Below, piece after piece: positions 8,029 to 15,435 of a stretch of DNA of 39,076 nt. Made by a program: the position numbers and the translations under genes. Within the stretch, counting starts at the first letter, position 1; every line of letters begins with the position of its first letter. The notes beneath the pieces were generated by a model, which worked only from the letters and a program-made list of their open reading frames with translations, was not told the origin of the DNA and did not search any database. Location: assembly GCA_017481725.1 (NCBI GenBank), contig JAFUOX010000029.1, positions 1 through 39,076 of the forward strand, given 5' to 3'. This DNA comes from Kiritimatiellia bacterium (GTDB lineage: Bacteria > Verrucomicrobiota > Kiritimatiellia > RFP12 > UBA3636).

Positions 8029-9108
8029 TCATAAGCCTTTTGATGACTGCTCTAATAAATCAAGCAGAACTATTGCCATTGCACTTTCAACGACTGGCAC
8101 AGCACGTGGCACAATGCATGGGTCGTGGCGACCTGTAATCTCAAGTTCAACATTCTCCTTTGTTTTGAGATTTACGGTTTCTTGTTTTGAATAGATTGAA
8201 GGCGTTGGTTTGAATGCACAGCGCATCACTATTGGCATTCCATTTGTAATGCCTCCCTCAATGCCTCCTGCATTATTTGTCCTATGGGTTAGTTTGCCAT
8301 TAACAAAAATTGGAGAATCATTATTTTCTGAGCCACAAGACTCTGCCACAGCAAAGCCCTTTCCAAATTCCACTCCCTTTACAGCGGGTATTGCAAACAT
8401 CATCTGAGCCAAGCAGCCCTCAACTGTATCAAAGAATGGGCTACCAATTCCAACTGGCATTCCTGTTGCTACACACTCGATAATGCCACCTACGGAATCA
8501 CCGTGAGCATGTGCCTCAGCAATTTTCTTCTGCATTTCATCGCCTTGGACATCATCAACAACTGGGAAAGACTTATCTGCAACAGAAAATGGATACATTG
8601 CATCTCCTACAAATGCGTCCTTTACTCCAGCAATCTCAACAATGCGAGCATGCACGCGAATACCACGTGCAGCAAGAGCTTGCAAGCACACTGCACCAGC
8701 AAACGTCAAAGGAGCCGTAATGCGTCCGGAAAAATGCCCACCGCCACGTGGGTCATTATAGCCTTCGTAACGAACTGCTCCTGTATAATCTGCATGACCA
8801 GGTCGAGGAGTTTCCACAAACTGGCAATAATCCCCTGAACGCGTATTTGTGTTGCGTATAACAGCGGCAAGAGGTGTACCAGTTGTTTTTCCATTATATA
8901 CACCAGAAAGGATTTCTGGCACATCTGGCTCTTTACGGGCTGTTGCCCATGGTGCAGAGCCTGGTGCGCGGCGCTGCAGGTGCTTTGCGATTTGCTCCAT
9001 ATCAAGAGCAATTCCTGCTGGCAAGCCATCGATCACAACACCTATGCCATCGCCATGGGATTCACCGAATAGAGAAACCCTTACGTTCTTTCCATAAATT
9101 GAACTCAT
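8029..9108 (-). CDS. aroC: Chorismate synthase
   Basis: AroC removes phosphate from EPSP to give chorismate, using reduced FMN as cofactor, in the cytoplasm. The 359-residue length is normal. Signature stretches are present: FGESHGDGIG near the N-terminus, RRAPGSAPWATARKEPD, the FMN-binding PRPGHADYTGAVRYEGYND and RGGGHFSGRITA segments, and a C-terminal R-x-D-P-C-I-V-P-R-A-V-P motif. Its ATG overlaps the TGA of aroA (ATGA), so the two are translationally coupled. The trifunctional fusion follows 22 nt later. Confidence 0.97.
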   Translation of the reverse strand: MSSIYGKNVRVSLFGESHGDGIGVVIDGLPAGIALDMEQIAKHLQRRAPGSAPWATARKEPDVPEILSGVYNGKTTGTPLAAVIRNTNTRSGDYCQFVETPRPGHADYTGAVRYEGYNDPRGGGHFSGRITAPLTFAGAVCLQALAARGIRVHARIVEIAGVKDAFVGDAMYPFSVADKSFPVVDDVQGDEMQKKIAEAHAHGDSVGGIIECVATGMPVGIGSPFFDTVEGCLAQMMFAIPAVKGVEFGKGFAVAESCGSENNDSPIFVNGKLTHRTNNAGGIEGGITNGMPIVMRCAFKPTPSIYSKQETVNLKTKENVELEITGRHDPCIVPRAVPVVESAMAIVLLDLLEQSSKGL

Positions 9109-10283
9109 TGAAGCATTCCTCCAAAGGTTGCATAATCCTCAAAGAAATTTGGATAAGATTTATTTACAGCAAATTCATCTGTCAAAACAACCTCATTTGC
9201 AGCACGTGTAGCAAGAATTGCAGCAGTCATCACAATACGGTGATCATTTGCACTCTGCACCTTGCCACGAGGGGTAAGTGTGGTATTCATACCAGTGCCG
9301 TAAATAATGATTGAATCATCTGTGCAATCAACCTCAACGCTAAAGGCACTTAGCATATTGCAAACGCTTTCAATTCTATCGCTTTCCTTCAAACGCAAGC
9401 GCCCCACATTCTCCAAATATGTATCTCCATTTCTAAATACAGCAGCAGCTGCAAGTGCTGGAACAATATCTGGAATATCCTTTGCATCAATGTGGCGTTC
9501 CCCATCACCCCTAAAAGCTTGGTCAAGAATTACACCAAAGACGGCATCGCCTTGATTTGTGTTGCGAGGAAGATTTGAAATTGTAATTTCATTGCCGATA
9601 TAATTTGCAAGCTGCCAGAAGGCTGCCTGTGAGCAATCTGCCTCAGGGATAAACGGCTCTGTGGCAGTGTATCGGCTAGACCCTGCCACATGGAAGCCTG
9701 TCTCTGTGCGTTCAACCTCCACACCAAAGTGACGCATTACATCAAGCGTCAGTTCTACATAGGATGCAGACTCAAGAGGTGAAGTTAGAACAATATCAGA
9801 TGGACCAGACAAAAGAGGCAAAGCAAGAAGCAGTCCTGAAATATATTGAGAGCTAACGTTGCCCGGTATTTTATAGGTACCAGGCTTAAGCTTTCCCTTA
9901 ACAAGCAAAGGCAAATATACGCCCTCTGCATCAGGCATTACAAGCTCGGCTCCATTACCGTCAAAAGCCTGTGCATATTCATCCATTGGGCGCTGAGGAA
10001 GGCGTCCCCTTCCACCAAAGCATACAGGCAAACCAAGAGCTGCGGCAAGCGGCACCATTAGGCGAAGCGTTGTCCCAGATTCGCCGCAATCAAGAAGCGG
10101 CTCACCCTTTGCCAAACCCAGCAAGCAGCGTTGAGTTGCTTTAATATCCTCAGAAGTATTTTTAGGAACAAAGCATTGCCCTCCAGACAATGCAGAGCAA
10201 ATAAGTCCGCGATGAAGAAGGCTCTTTGATGGAGGAACAATTACGGTACCTGAAAGCTTTGTTGGTAAAATGTGTAATGCCAT
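9105..10283 (-). CDS. aroA: EPSP synthase (3-phosphoshikimate 1-carboxyvinyltransferase)
   Basis: AroA transfers the enolpyruvyl group of PEP to shikimate-3-phosphate. Substrate-binding motifs visible are PPSKSLLHR (17-25), GESGTTLRL, R-P-M-D, DCSQAAFWQ, DIPDIVPALA with the catalytic Asp, and RLKESDRI. At 392 residues it is shorter than the roughly 430 of enteric AroA. The loop reads ESGTTLRL rather than the class I NAGTAMRP, so it resembles class II enzymes; no statement on glyphosate sensitivity can be made from this alone. The AGGA site is well placed before the ATG. It sits 22 nt after aroB and its stop overlaps the aroC start. Confidence 0.95.
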   Translation of the reverse strand: MALHILPTKLSGTVIVPPSKSLLHRGLICSALSGGQCFVPKNTSEDIKATQRCLLGLAKGEPLLDCGESGTTLRLMVPLAAALGLPVCFGGRGRLPQRPMDEYAQAFDGNGAELVMPDAEGVYLPLLVKGKLKPGTYKIPGNVSSQYISGLLLALPLLSGPSDIVLTSPLESASYVELTLDVMRHFGVEVERTETGFHVAGSSRYTATEPFIPEADCSQAAFWQLANYIGNEITISNLPRNTNQGDAVFGVILDQAFRGDGERHIDAKDIPDIVPALAAAAVFRNGDTYLENVGRLRLKESDRIESVCNMLSAFSVEVDCTDDSIIIYGTGMNTTLTPRGKVQSANDHRIVMTAAILATRAANEVVLTDEFAVNKSYPNFFEDYATFGGMLQ

Positions 10284-10305
10284 TTGTTTTATCCTAAAAG
10301 AAAAA

Positions 10306-11358
10306 TTAAACTAAAATTGTTGATAGCTCACTAATAAGTGTTATAGGCTCTATTGGATATAATACACCCTTTCCTATATTCTCTAAAAGCACAAAATGCA
10401 ATTTATTTGCCAAATTCTTTTTATCTGAGCAAATTGCCTCTGCAAGCTCCTCAGCAGAAAAAGCTGTGGAAACAGGCAAACCATAGCGCTTCAGCACACC
10501 AACAAGCCTATCAGGAATTGACGCTGGGGTTACCCCTAGACTGACACCAAACCTTGCTGCAACAACCATGCCGATTGCAACAGCCTCGCCATGAGAGATT
10601 CCGCCAAAGCCCATTTTCTTTTCGATGGCGTGACCAACTGTATGGCCAAAGTTTAAGAGCATTCGCTCGCCTAGATCAAACTCATCGCGCTCAACAAAAC
10701 CAGCCTTAATAGCAATAGACTGTGCCACAAAATCCTCTGCACTGACGCTGCCACACTCCAAGCCACGGAAAAGCTCTGCATCATTTATGCAGCCATATTT
10801 AATAACTTCAGCCATACCCTCAACATAGCGGTTTTGTGGCAGGGTCTCAAGCATATTTGAGTCTGTAACAACGGCGATAGGCTGATGGAATGCGCCGGCA
10901 AGATTTTTTCCAAAAGGTAAATCAATGCCTGTTTTCCCGCCAATAGAAGAGTCAACCATAGCAAGGAGCGAGGTTGGCACTTGAATTATTGGGCAACCGC
11001 GCAAATAGGTGGCTGCGGCAAAGCCAGCCAAATCGCCTACCACGCCACCACCTAATGCAATAATCACATCGTGGCGCGTGATTCCAAGCTTATTAAATTC
11101 ACTCCAGAGCTCTATCAGCTTATCTGGTTGCTTTGATGCCTCGCCTGCAGGAACAACAATACCACCACAGGAAAAGCCAGATATAGAGAGTAGCTCTTTT
11201 ACATGCTCTAGGTAAAGAGGAGCAACATTGCTATCAGAAACAATTGCTGCACGACGCCCCTTTACAAGCTCAGCAGCAAGCTCACCTAGTTTTTCAACCG
11301 CCCCCGCTTCCGCCAAAATTTGTGTAACCCTATTAGCTGTCTTAAGATTTATTTTCAT
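10306..11358 (-). CDS. aroB: 3-dehydroquinate synthase
   Basis: AroB cyclises DAHP to 3-dehydroquinate, needing NAD+ and a divalent metal. Motifs: PAGEASK near residue 75, GGGVVGDLAGFAAATYLRG, QVPTSLLAMVDSSIGGKTG, GMAEVIKYG, the metal-binding LNFGHTVGHAIE and SHGEAVAIGM. Length (350) is typical. It is the first gene after the gap that contains repeat copy 2, so it either relies on read-through from aroF or has its own promoter in the AT-rich 11360-11460 stretch; no convincing -35/-10 pair stood out there. Confidence 0.96.
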   Translation of the reverse strand: MKINLKTANRVTQILAEAGAVEKLGELAAELVKGRRAAIVSDSNVAPLYLEHVKELLSISGFSCGGIVVPAGEASKQPDKLIELWSEFNKLGITRHDVIIALGGGVVGDLAGFAAATYLRGCPIIQVPTSLLAMVDSSIGGKTGIDLPFGKNLAGAFHQPIAVVTDSNMLETLPQNRYVEGMAEVIKYGCINDAELFRGLECGSVSAEDFVAQSIAIKAGFVERDEFDLGERMLLNFGHTVGHAIEKKMGFGGISHGEAVAIGMVVAARFGVSLGVTPASIPDRLVGVLKRYGLPVSTAFSAEELAEAICSDKKNLANKLHFVLLENIGKGVLYPIEPITLISELSTILV

Positions 11359-11460
11359 AAAGATATATGTTTAAAGCTTTTTAACACACCAGACTGAAAT
11401 TTGTTTAAATTTTACATTAATTTTAACTTAATTTCTATGTAATTTTATCTTATATGCCAC

Positions 11461-11704
11461 CAATCCTCGCACTTTTAGCCATCACGTGCATACGCCCCGC
11501 GCCTTAATATTCTTGTGGGCGTACACACTAGCGCTTGGCTGTTGCCTTATTGCTTCGTTAGATTTTGCAATAACAAAGGCAACAACAAGCGGTAGTGTTT
11601 TGTCCTCGGACCCACCACACAAGCCACCACGAGAGCTCCGCGCCCTCCGCGACCTTGGCGTCTCTGCGTCCCTTTTTCGCACGCCTAGACATCACGCTTG
11701 TTGA
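11461..11704 (-). repeat. Dispersed composite repeat, copy 2 (right half only), inside the aromatic operon
   Basis: The gap 11359-11719 holds no supported gene. Its left part (11359-11460) is AT-rich and without a recognisable signal. The right part is a half copy of the dispersed repeat: a TCGCAC...CATCACGTGCAT left flank, palindrome B at 11525-11598, then CTCCGCG/CTCTGCGTC runs ending in GCGTCTCTGCGTCCC at 11672 and TTTTTCGCAC. Palindrome A, the heptamer run and the left inverted end are missing. Palindrome B is 74 nt here rather than 67: the loop differs but the outer arms, including TGTTGCCT/AGGCAACA, remain complementary. It begins about 15 bp past the aroF stop. Confidence 0.8.
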
Positions 11705-11719
11705 TTTCTGGCTGCTTCC

Positions 11720-12736
11720 CTAGATTTCTCTGCCACAAGCTTGAGCGATAACAGAGAGCTTTTTCATCAAAGCTGTGAATGCATCAGGTGTTAGGCTCTG
11801 AGGCCCATCGGAAAGAGCAAGCTTTGGATTCTGATGGACCTCAATCTCCAAGCCATCTGCTCCAGCAGCGATAGCAGCCATCGCAAGTGGCTCAACAAGG
11901 CTTGCTTGACCTGCTGCGTGTGATGGATCCACAATAACAGGAAGATGTGTCTTTGCCTTCAATACCGGAATTGCACTAATATCTAGTGTATTACGTGTTG
12001 AGGTTTCAAAGGTACGGATACCACGCTCGCAAAGAATAACCTTTGAATTACCCTCTGACATGATGTACTCAGCTGACATTAGTAGCTCATTGATGCTATT
12101 TGAGAAGCCACGCTTCAAAAGCACTGGTCTATCTATGCGGCCAAGCTCCTTCAATAGCTCGAAGTTCTGCATATTGCGTGCACCCACCTGAATAACATCA
12201 GCATAATCCAAGAACAAGTCAAGCTGAGATGGGTTTGTAATTTCTGTCACCACTGGCAAGCCTGTTAGTGAGTGAGCTCTACGCAAGTATAGCAAGCCCT
12301 CTGCACGCAAGCCTTGGAAAGAGTAAGGAGAGGTACGAGGCTTGAAGGCACCACCACGAAGCATTGTTGCTCCAGCCTCGCGCACAATCTGAGCGAGCTC
12401 TGCAATCTGCTCCTCTGATTCAACTGCACAAGGACCCGCTGCAACAACAATCTTCTTCCCACCGATTGCTTCGCGCCCTACCTTGATAATAGTATCATCT
12501 GGGTGGAACTTGCGGTTTGCACGCTTATAAGGCTCCTGCACCTTAACGATTCGCTCAATTTCCTCATGCATTTCAATTTCTTGTGCAGAAATATGTGAAG
12601 TATCGCCGACAAGACCGATAATTGTTGCCTCTGAGCCAATAATTGGGTTTGTTTTTACATTATATTTTGTTGTGAGCCAATCGCATAGGGTATCGATTGC
12701 TTCTCTATTTGTACCTTGCTTTAGTACTAGTATCAT
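11720..12736 (-). CDS. aroF: DAHP synthase (3-deoxy-7-phosphoheptulonate synthase), class I-beta with N-terminal regulatory domain
   Basis: This enzyme condenses PEP and erythrose-4-phosphate, the entry step of the shikimate pathway. Residues 1-70 form a ferredoxin-like domain (MILVLKQGT...), as in Thermotoga-type DAHP synthase where it mediates Tyr/Phe inhibition. The barrel shows VAAGPCAVES, MLRGGAFKPRTSPYSFQG, RNMQNFELLKE, LLKRG, CERGIRTFE and PVIVDPSHAAG. I start at the ATG at 12736, preceded by GAAGGAAA; the longer frame from a TTG at 12769 overlaps the end of the previous gene. This gives 338 residues, the same as the Thermotoga enzyme. It lies 22 nt after the aroE/aroK fusion. Confidence 0.95.
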   Translation of the reverse strand: MILVLKQGTNREAIDTLCDWLTTKYNVKTNPIIGSEATIIGLVGDTSHISAQEIEMHEEIERIVKVQEPYKRANRKFHPDDTIIKVGREAIGGKKIVVAAGPCAVESEEQIAELAQIVREAGATMLRGGAFKPRTSPYSFQGLRAEGLLYLRRAHSLTGLPVVTEITNPSQLDLFLDYADVIQVGARNMQNFELLKELGRIDRPVLLKRGFSNSINELLMSAEYIMSEGNSKVILCERGIRTFETSTRNTLDISAIPVLKAKTHLPVIVDPSHAAGQASLVEPLAMAAIAAGADGLEIEVHQNPKLALSDGPQSLTPDAFTALMKKLSVIAQACGREI

Positions 12737-12758
12737 AATATATTTCCTTCTCTTGTAA

Positions 12759-14108
12759 TTATTTATCAACTAGGCGGGCTAATGCTTTAGCGATGTCCGT
12801 TGACGAATTATTTAAATTTGTTGTTATTTTGAAATCTGCAAATGCTTCATATATAGGCTTACGTGTATTATAAAGAGCTTCAAAGCGAGCTTTATCCTGA
12901 GCGAGTGGTCTATGTGCATCTCCTGCTACACGGCGAGCTGCCTCATCAAACGGTACATCAAGATAAACAACCATAGCTTGTGAGCAATCTCTAACCAGCC
13001 TACGATTTGCCTCCTGAATTGGGAAGCCACCACCCGTAGCAATTACAGCCAATTCACTCGAAGCAAGCACCTCGCGTGCTATAGCTGTTTCTATTGCTCT
13101 AAAGCCAGACTCTCCTTCTGCTGCAAAAATCTCAGGAATTGAGCGTCCCTCACGAGCCTCTATTTCTACATCTAAATCTACAAAGCGTAAACCAAGCATT
13201 GAGGCAAGCTCCTTACCTACACTGCTCTTGCCTGAGCCCATAAAGCCAGTTAGCACGATGTGGCGTCCAAACACATTCCTTTGAGCAGCCTTAATTTGGG
13301 CAAGCACCTTTGCTTCCACCAGAGCAACATCAATAGCTAGCTCCGGATTCCAAATGCGTTGTGCCTCTATAGCTTGACGTACAAGCATTTTCAATCCTGC
13401 ATGTGCCTCTGCCCCGCTATCCTCTGCCTTAATGAGCAGGTTGCTTGGCAATGGGTTATAAATTGGGTCAAACACCACCACGCCCGGGCGAAGCAATTTC
13501 TCTACACCTGCTGGAATTGCATGAGGATGAGGAAACATACCCACAGGCGTACCATTTAAAATAACATCTGCCTCAAACCCGTCAGGTGGCAATTCCCCGC
13601 AATACTTTGGCATTGCAATTTCTGCCACACTTCCACCAACTGCCTCTACAACCGCAGAAATCATTTCTTTTGCTGTTGCCCCATTGCGTGCGGCAACAAC
13701 CACCTCTATAGCACCACCAGCAAGAGCTGCTGCAAGCATCATACGGCAGGTGCCTCCGCTTCCAAGCACAAGCACACGCTTCCCTGTAAACGCAATTCCG
13801 TATGAACCAAAGCCTAAAATATCTGTGTTATACCCAACGCCCTTGTAAACTGTATTTACGCAGGTGCAGAATTTTGCGCTATCAGAAACACAATCCAGAA
13901 ATGGAACTATTGCATTTTTATGAGGGATTGTGCAATTAAAGCCATCTAGCTTTTTCAATAGCTCAGGAATTTCCTTTGCCATATTTTCAGGAGCAATATC
14001 ATAGAGCTTATATTCTCCATCTAGCCCAATCTCCTGCATTATTGCAGCATGAATTTGAGGAGAAAGGCTATGCCCCAAAGGATGACCAATTAAACCAAAA
14101 TGCTTCAT
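12759..14108 (-). CDS. Bifunctional shikimate dehydrogenase - shikimate kinase fusion
   Basis: Residues 1 to about 265 are AroE, which reduces dehydroshikimate with NADPH: GHPLGHSLSP (8-17), FNCTIPHK with catalytic K64, GYNTD with D96, Rossmann GSGGTCR (117-122) and NGTPVGM. Residues about 278-449 are AroK, which phosphorylates shikimate with ATP: P-loop GFMGSGKS (288-295), FVDLD (D311, D313), FRAIE (R337), TGGG (358-361), HRPL (R400) and RKPIY. Catalytic residues of both halves are intact, so both activities are expected. A short helical linker joins them. The ATG overlaps the TGA of tyrA (ATGA), and aroF follows 22 nt downstream. The order kinase after dehydrogenase puts two consecutive steps in one chain. 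Confidence 0.94.
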   Translation of the reverse strand: MKHFGLIGHPLGHSLSPQIHAAIMQEIGLDGEYKLYDIAPENMAKEIPELLKKLDGFNCTIPHKNAIVPFLDCVSDSAKFCTCVNTVYKGVGYNTDILGFGSYGIAFTGKRVLVLGSGGTCRMMLAAALAGGAIEVVVAARNGATAKEMISAVVEAVGGSVAEIAMPKYCGELPPDGFEADVILNGTPVGMFPHPHAIPAGVEKLLRPGVVVFDPIYNPLPSNLLIKAEDSGAEAHAGLKMLVRQAIEAQRIWNPELAIDVALVEAKVLAQIKAAQRNVFGRHIVLTGFMGSGKSSVGKELASMLGLRFVDLDVEIEAREGRSIPEIFAAEGESGFRAIETAIAREVLASSELAVIATGGGFPIQEANRRLVRDCSQAMVVYLDVPFDEAARRVAGDAHRPLAQDKARFEALYNTRKPIYEAFADFKITTNLNNSSTDIAKALARLVDK

Positions 14109-15007
14109 TTTGCTTCTCCTTCTATATCCAAATGACTCTTTGCACGCAAGCCCTCAGGTATTGACCTACGGAACTCAGCTGCTGTTATGAGGTGAGCCTT
14201 TATTCCCTGAAGCTCACTATGCTTTAGAAGAGCTAAATAATCCTCTAAATGTTTTATATATTCCTCAAGCGAAGGAATTAGCTCACTAGACTCTGAGAAA
14301 ATATCCGTCCATAGGCTTGGTGAGGATGCAGCAATGCGTGTTGTATCCTTAAAGCCACCGCCAATAAGCTGCTTCATAGCAGTATCGTTAGTATTTGCAA
14401 CAATTTCAGAAAGAGCAAACGCTGCCACATGTGGAAGATGAGAAATCATTGCCACACGGCGATCATGCTCCACTGCATCCATAAGAATAGCCTCAGCCCC
14501 AAGCGTGCGAATAAGCTTTGTTAGCATTGCAAGCATATTTCCTGGCACAGCGCAATTCTCAGGAATAGAAAGCACCCAGCGAGCATTCTTGAAAAGCCCC
14601 TCCTCTGCTGAAGAGTAGCCCGAGCCTTCAGAGCCCGCCATTGGGTGTCCACCAACAAAGTTGGTCAATATTGACGCAGCAGCCATTACAGGAGCCTTAA
14701 CAGATGCCACATCTGTGATAATGCCAAACCTCTCTCCATCAATGCGAGAAAGAAGCTCACATACGATGCGAGGTGGAGTGCAAAGAAAAAGCACCTCACA
14801 ATTATGAAAATCAAGTGTGGCAATATCTACACCACGAGTGGCAGCACCCTCGTCAATGGCTGCTTTAACTGCGGCTTGATTAACATCTGCCACTTCAATA
14901 ATTGCTTCAGGGTAAGCACAACGCAATGCCTTAACAAGTGAGCCACCGATAAGACCAAGACCTATAACGCCGAAGCTTGTGAAATTTGATTGATTTTGTG
15001 TAAACAT
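14105..15007 (-). CDS. tyrA: Prephenate dehydrogenase
   Basis: TyrA oxidatively decarboxylates prephenate to 4-hydroxyphenylpyruvate for tyrosine synthesis. The NAD-binding motif GLGLIGGS is at 16-23, TDVASVK follows strand six, the catalytic HPMAGSE is present, and SHLPHVAAFAL carries the second conserved His. At 300 residues it lacks a C-terminal ACT domain. No Shine-Dalgarno lies directly before the ATG; the nearest, AGGAGAAAGGA (15041-15051), is over 30 nt upstream and separated by a 20-nt hairpin. In-frame codons upstream reach a TAA, so an earlier start is excluded. It is the first enzyme gene after the Phe/Tyr-rich leader ORF and overlaps the next gene by ATGA. Confidence 0.93.
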   Translation of the reverse strand: MFTQNQSNFTSFGVIGLGLIGGSLVKALRCAYPEAIIEVADVNQAAVKAAIDEGAATRGVDIATLDFHNCEVLFLCTPPRIVCELLSRIDGERFGIITDVASVKAPVMAAASILTNFVGGHPMAGSEGSGYSSAEEGLFKNARWVLSIPENCAVPGNMLAMLTKLIRTLGAEAILMDAVEHDRRVAMISHLPHVAAFALSEIVANTNDTAMKQLIGGGFKDTTRIAASSPSLWTDIFSESSELIPSLEEYIKHLEDYLALLKHSELQGIKAHLITAAEFRRSIPEGLRAKSHLDIEGEAK

Positions 15008-15015
15008 GACTATGA

Positions 15016-15101
15016 CCGATTATTTTCATAACCGGCTTCGTCCTTTCTCCTAAAATTGTGAATAAAAATGTACCTAACTAGGATTACAGAGTAACGAAGC
15101 C
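15016..15101 (-). promoter_or_regulatory. Overlapping alternative hairpins between leader ORF and tyrA
   Basis: On the minus strand, GGCTTCGT inside the last codons of the leader ORF (15094-15101) can pair with ACGAAGCC (15034-15041); the loop contains the leader stop codon and the AGGAGAAAGGA ribosome-binding-like sequence. The second arm shares bases with another hairpin, CCGGTTAT-GAAA-ATAATCGG (15016-15035), an 8-bp stem with one G-U pair and a GAAA tetraloop. The two cannot form together. Folding of the second would bring the Shine-Dalgarno to about 13 nt from the tyrA ATG. A switch is inferred, not shown. Confidence 0.45.
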
Positions 15102-15299
15102 GTTGCTTGTAAAGTAAAAGTAAAAATAAAAGTAAAAATACTTACTAAATCGATCAAGTCCAAAAAAAGAAACCGCACGGTCAAAGAATGAACGAGCGGT
15201 CTTATTCTCAAGTGTTGAAGCGACAATATTTGCAGAAGTGCTAGATACGTTATCTAGTACTGAAATACTGCTGTTTGTCATAATAATTGCTTCACACAT
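15084..15299 (-). CDS. Putative Phe/Tyr-rich leader peptide of the aromatic operon
   Basis: A 71-codon ORF opens with ATG at 15299, 7 nt after an AGGA site and about 25 nt after the probable transcription start. Residues 1-37 contain no Phe or Tyr. Residues 38-68 contain 11 Phe and 5 Tyr: FF at 38-39, FF at 45-46, F51, ten alternating Tyr-Phe codons at 54-63 and F68. Tyr codons mix TAT and TAC while the Phe codons of the run are all TTT. Classical pheA and related leader peptides are short and rich in the end-product amino acid; this one is longer but sits directly before tyrA in an operon making both Phe and Tyr. No domain or signal peptide is recognised. It could instead be a random frame over a TAAAAG-type microsatellite (about 15113-15140), which would also give alternating codons. 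Confidence 0.55.
   Translation of the reverse strand: MCEAIIMTNSSISVLDNVSSTSANIVASTLENKTARSFFDRAVSFFGLDRFSKYFYFYFYFYFTSNGFVTL
15160..15200 (-). terminator. Intrinsic-terminator-like hairpin within the leader ORF
   Basis: Minus-strand arms ACCGCTCG (15193-15200) and CGTGCGGT (15172-15179) pair with one T-T mismatch and a 13-nt loop, followed by TTCTTTTTTT. The loop encodes the first Phe-Phe pair of the leader peptide. A ribosome delayed there would prevent the stem, giving read-through when charged Phe-tRNA is scarce. As a simple terminator it would be inside a coding frame, which argues for a regulatory role. Confidence 0.5.
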
Positions 15300-15330
15300 A
15301 GAGTTGTCCTATTTGAAATTTGATGTGGTT

Positions 15331-15359
15331 ATTATTGCACAATCAGAAAACGCTTTCAA
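15331..15359 (-). promoter_or_regulatory. Promoter of the aromatic operon
   Basis: TTGAAA (15354-15359) and AATAAT (15331-15336) on the minus strand are spaced by exactly 17 nt, each one base from consensus. Start of transcription would be near 15324, leaving a short leader before the ORF at 15299. Confidence 0.65.
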
Positions 15360-15435
15360 GATTTTTTTTTACGGATACGGAGAAAAAATTGCCAATTCCA
15401 AAATTTCTCATGCAATTTCCTACACTATGCCAGCG

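Noticed and set aside
12737-12769. TTG start extending aroF upstream
   Set aside because: It overlaps the end of the aroE-aroK gene; the ATG at 12736 has a proper ribosome-binding site and gives the family length.
14912-15028. A 32-codon ORF starting inside the tyrA-proximal hairpin (ATG at 15028) and overlapping the tyrA start
   Set aside because: It has a fair ribosome-binding site but no conserved feature, and may be chance; kept only as an alternative use of the AGGAGAAAGGA sequence.
15003-15330. T-box or known riboswitch upstream of tyrA
   Set aside because: No T-box sequence, specifier-loop arrangement or other known riboswitch core was seen; the leader is mostly an open frame.
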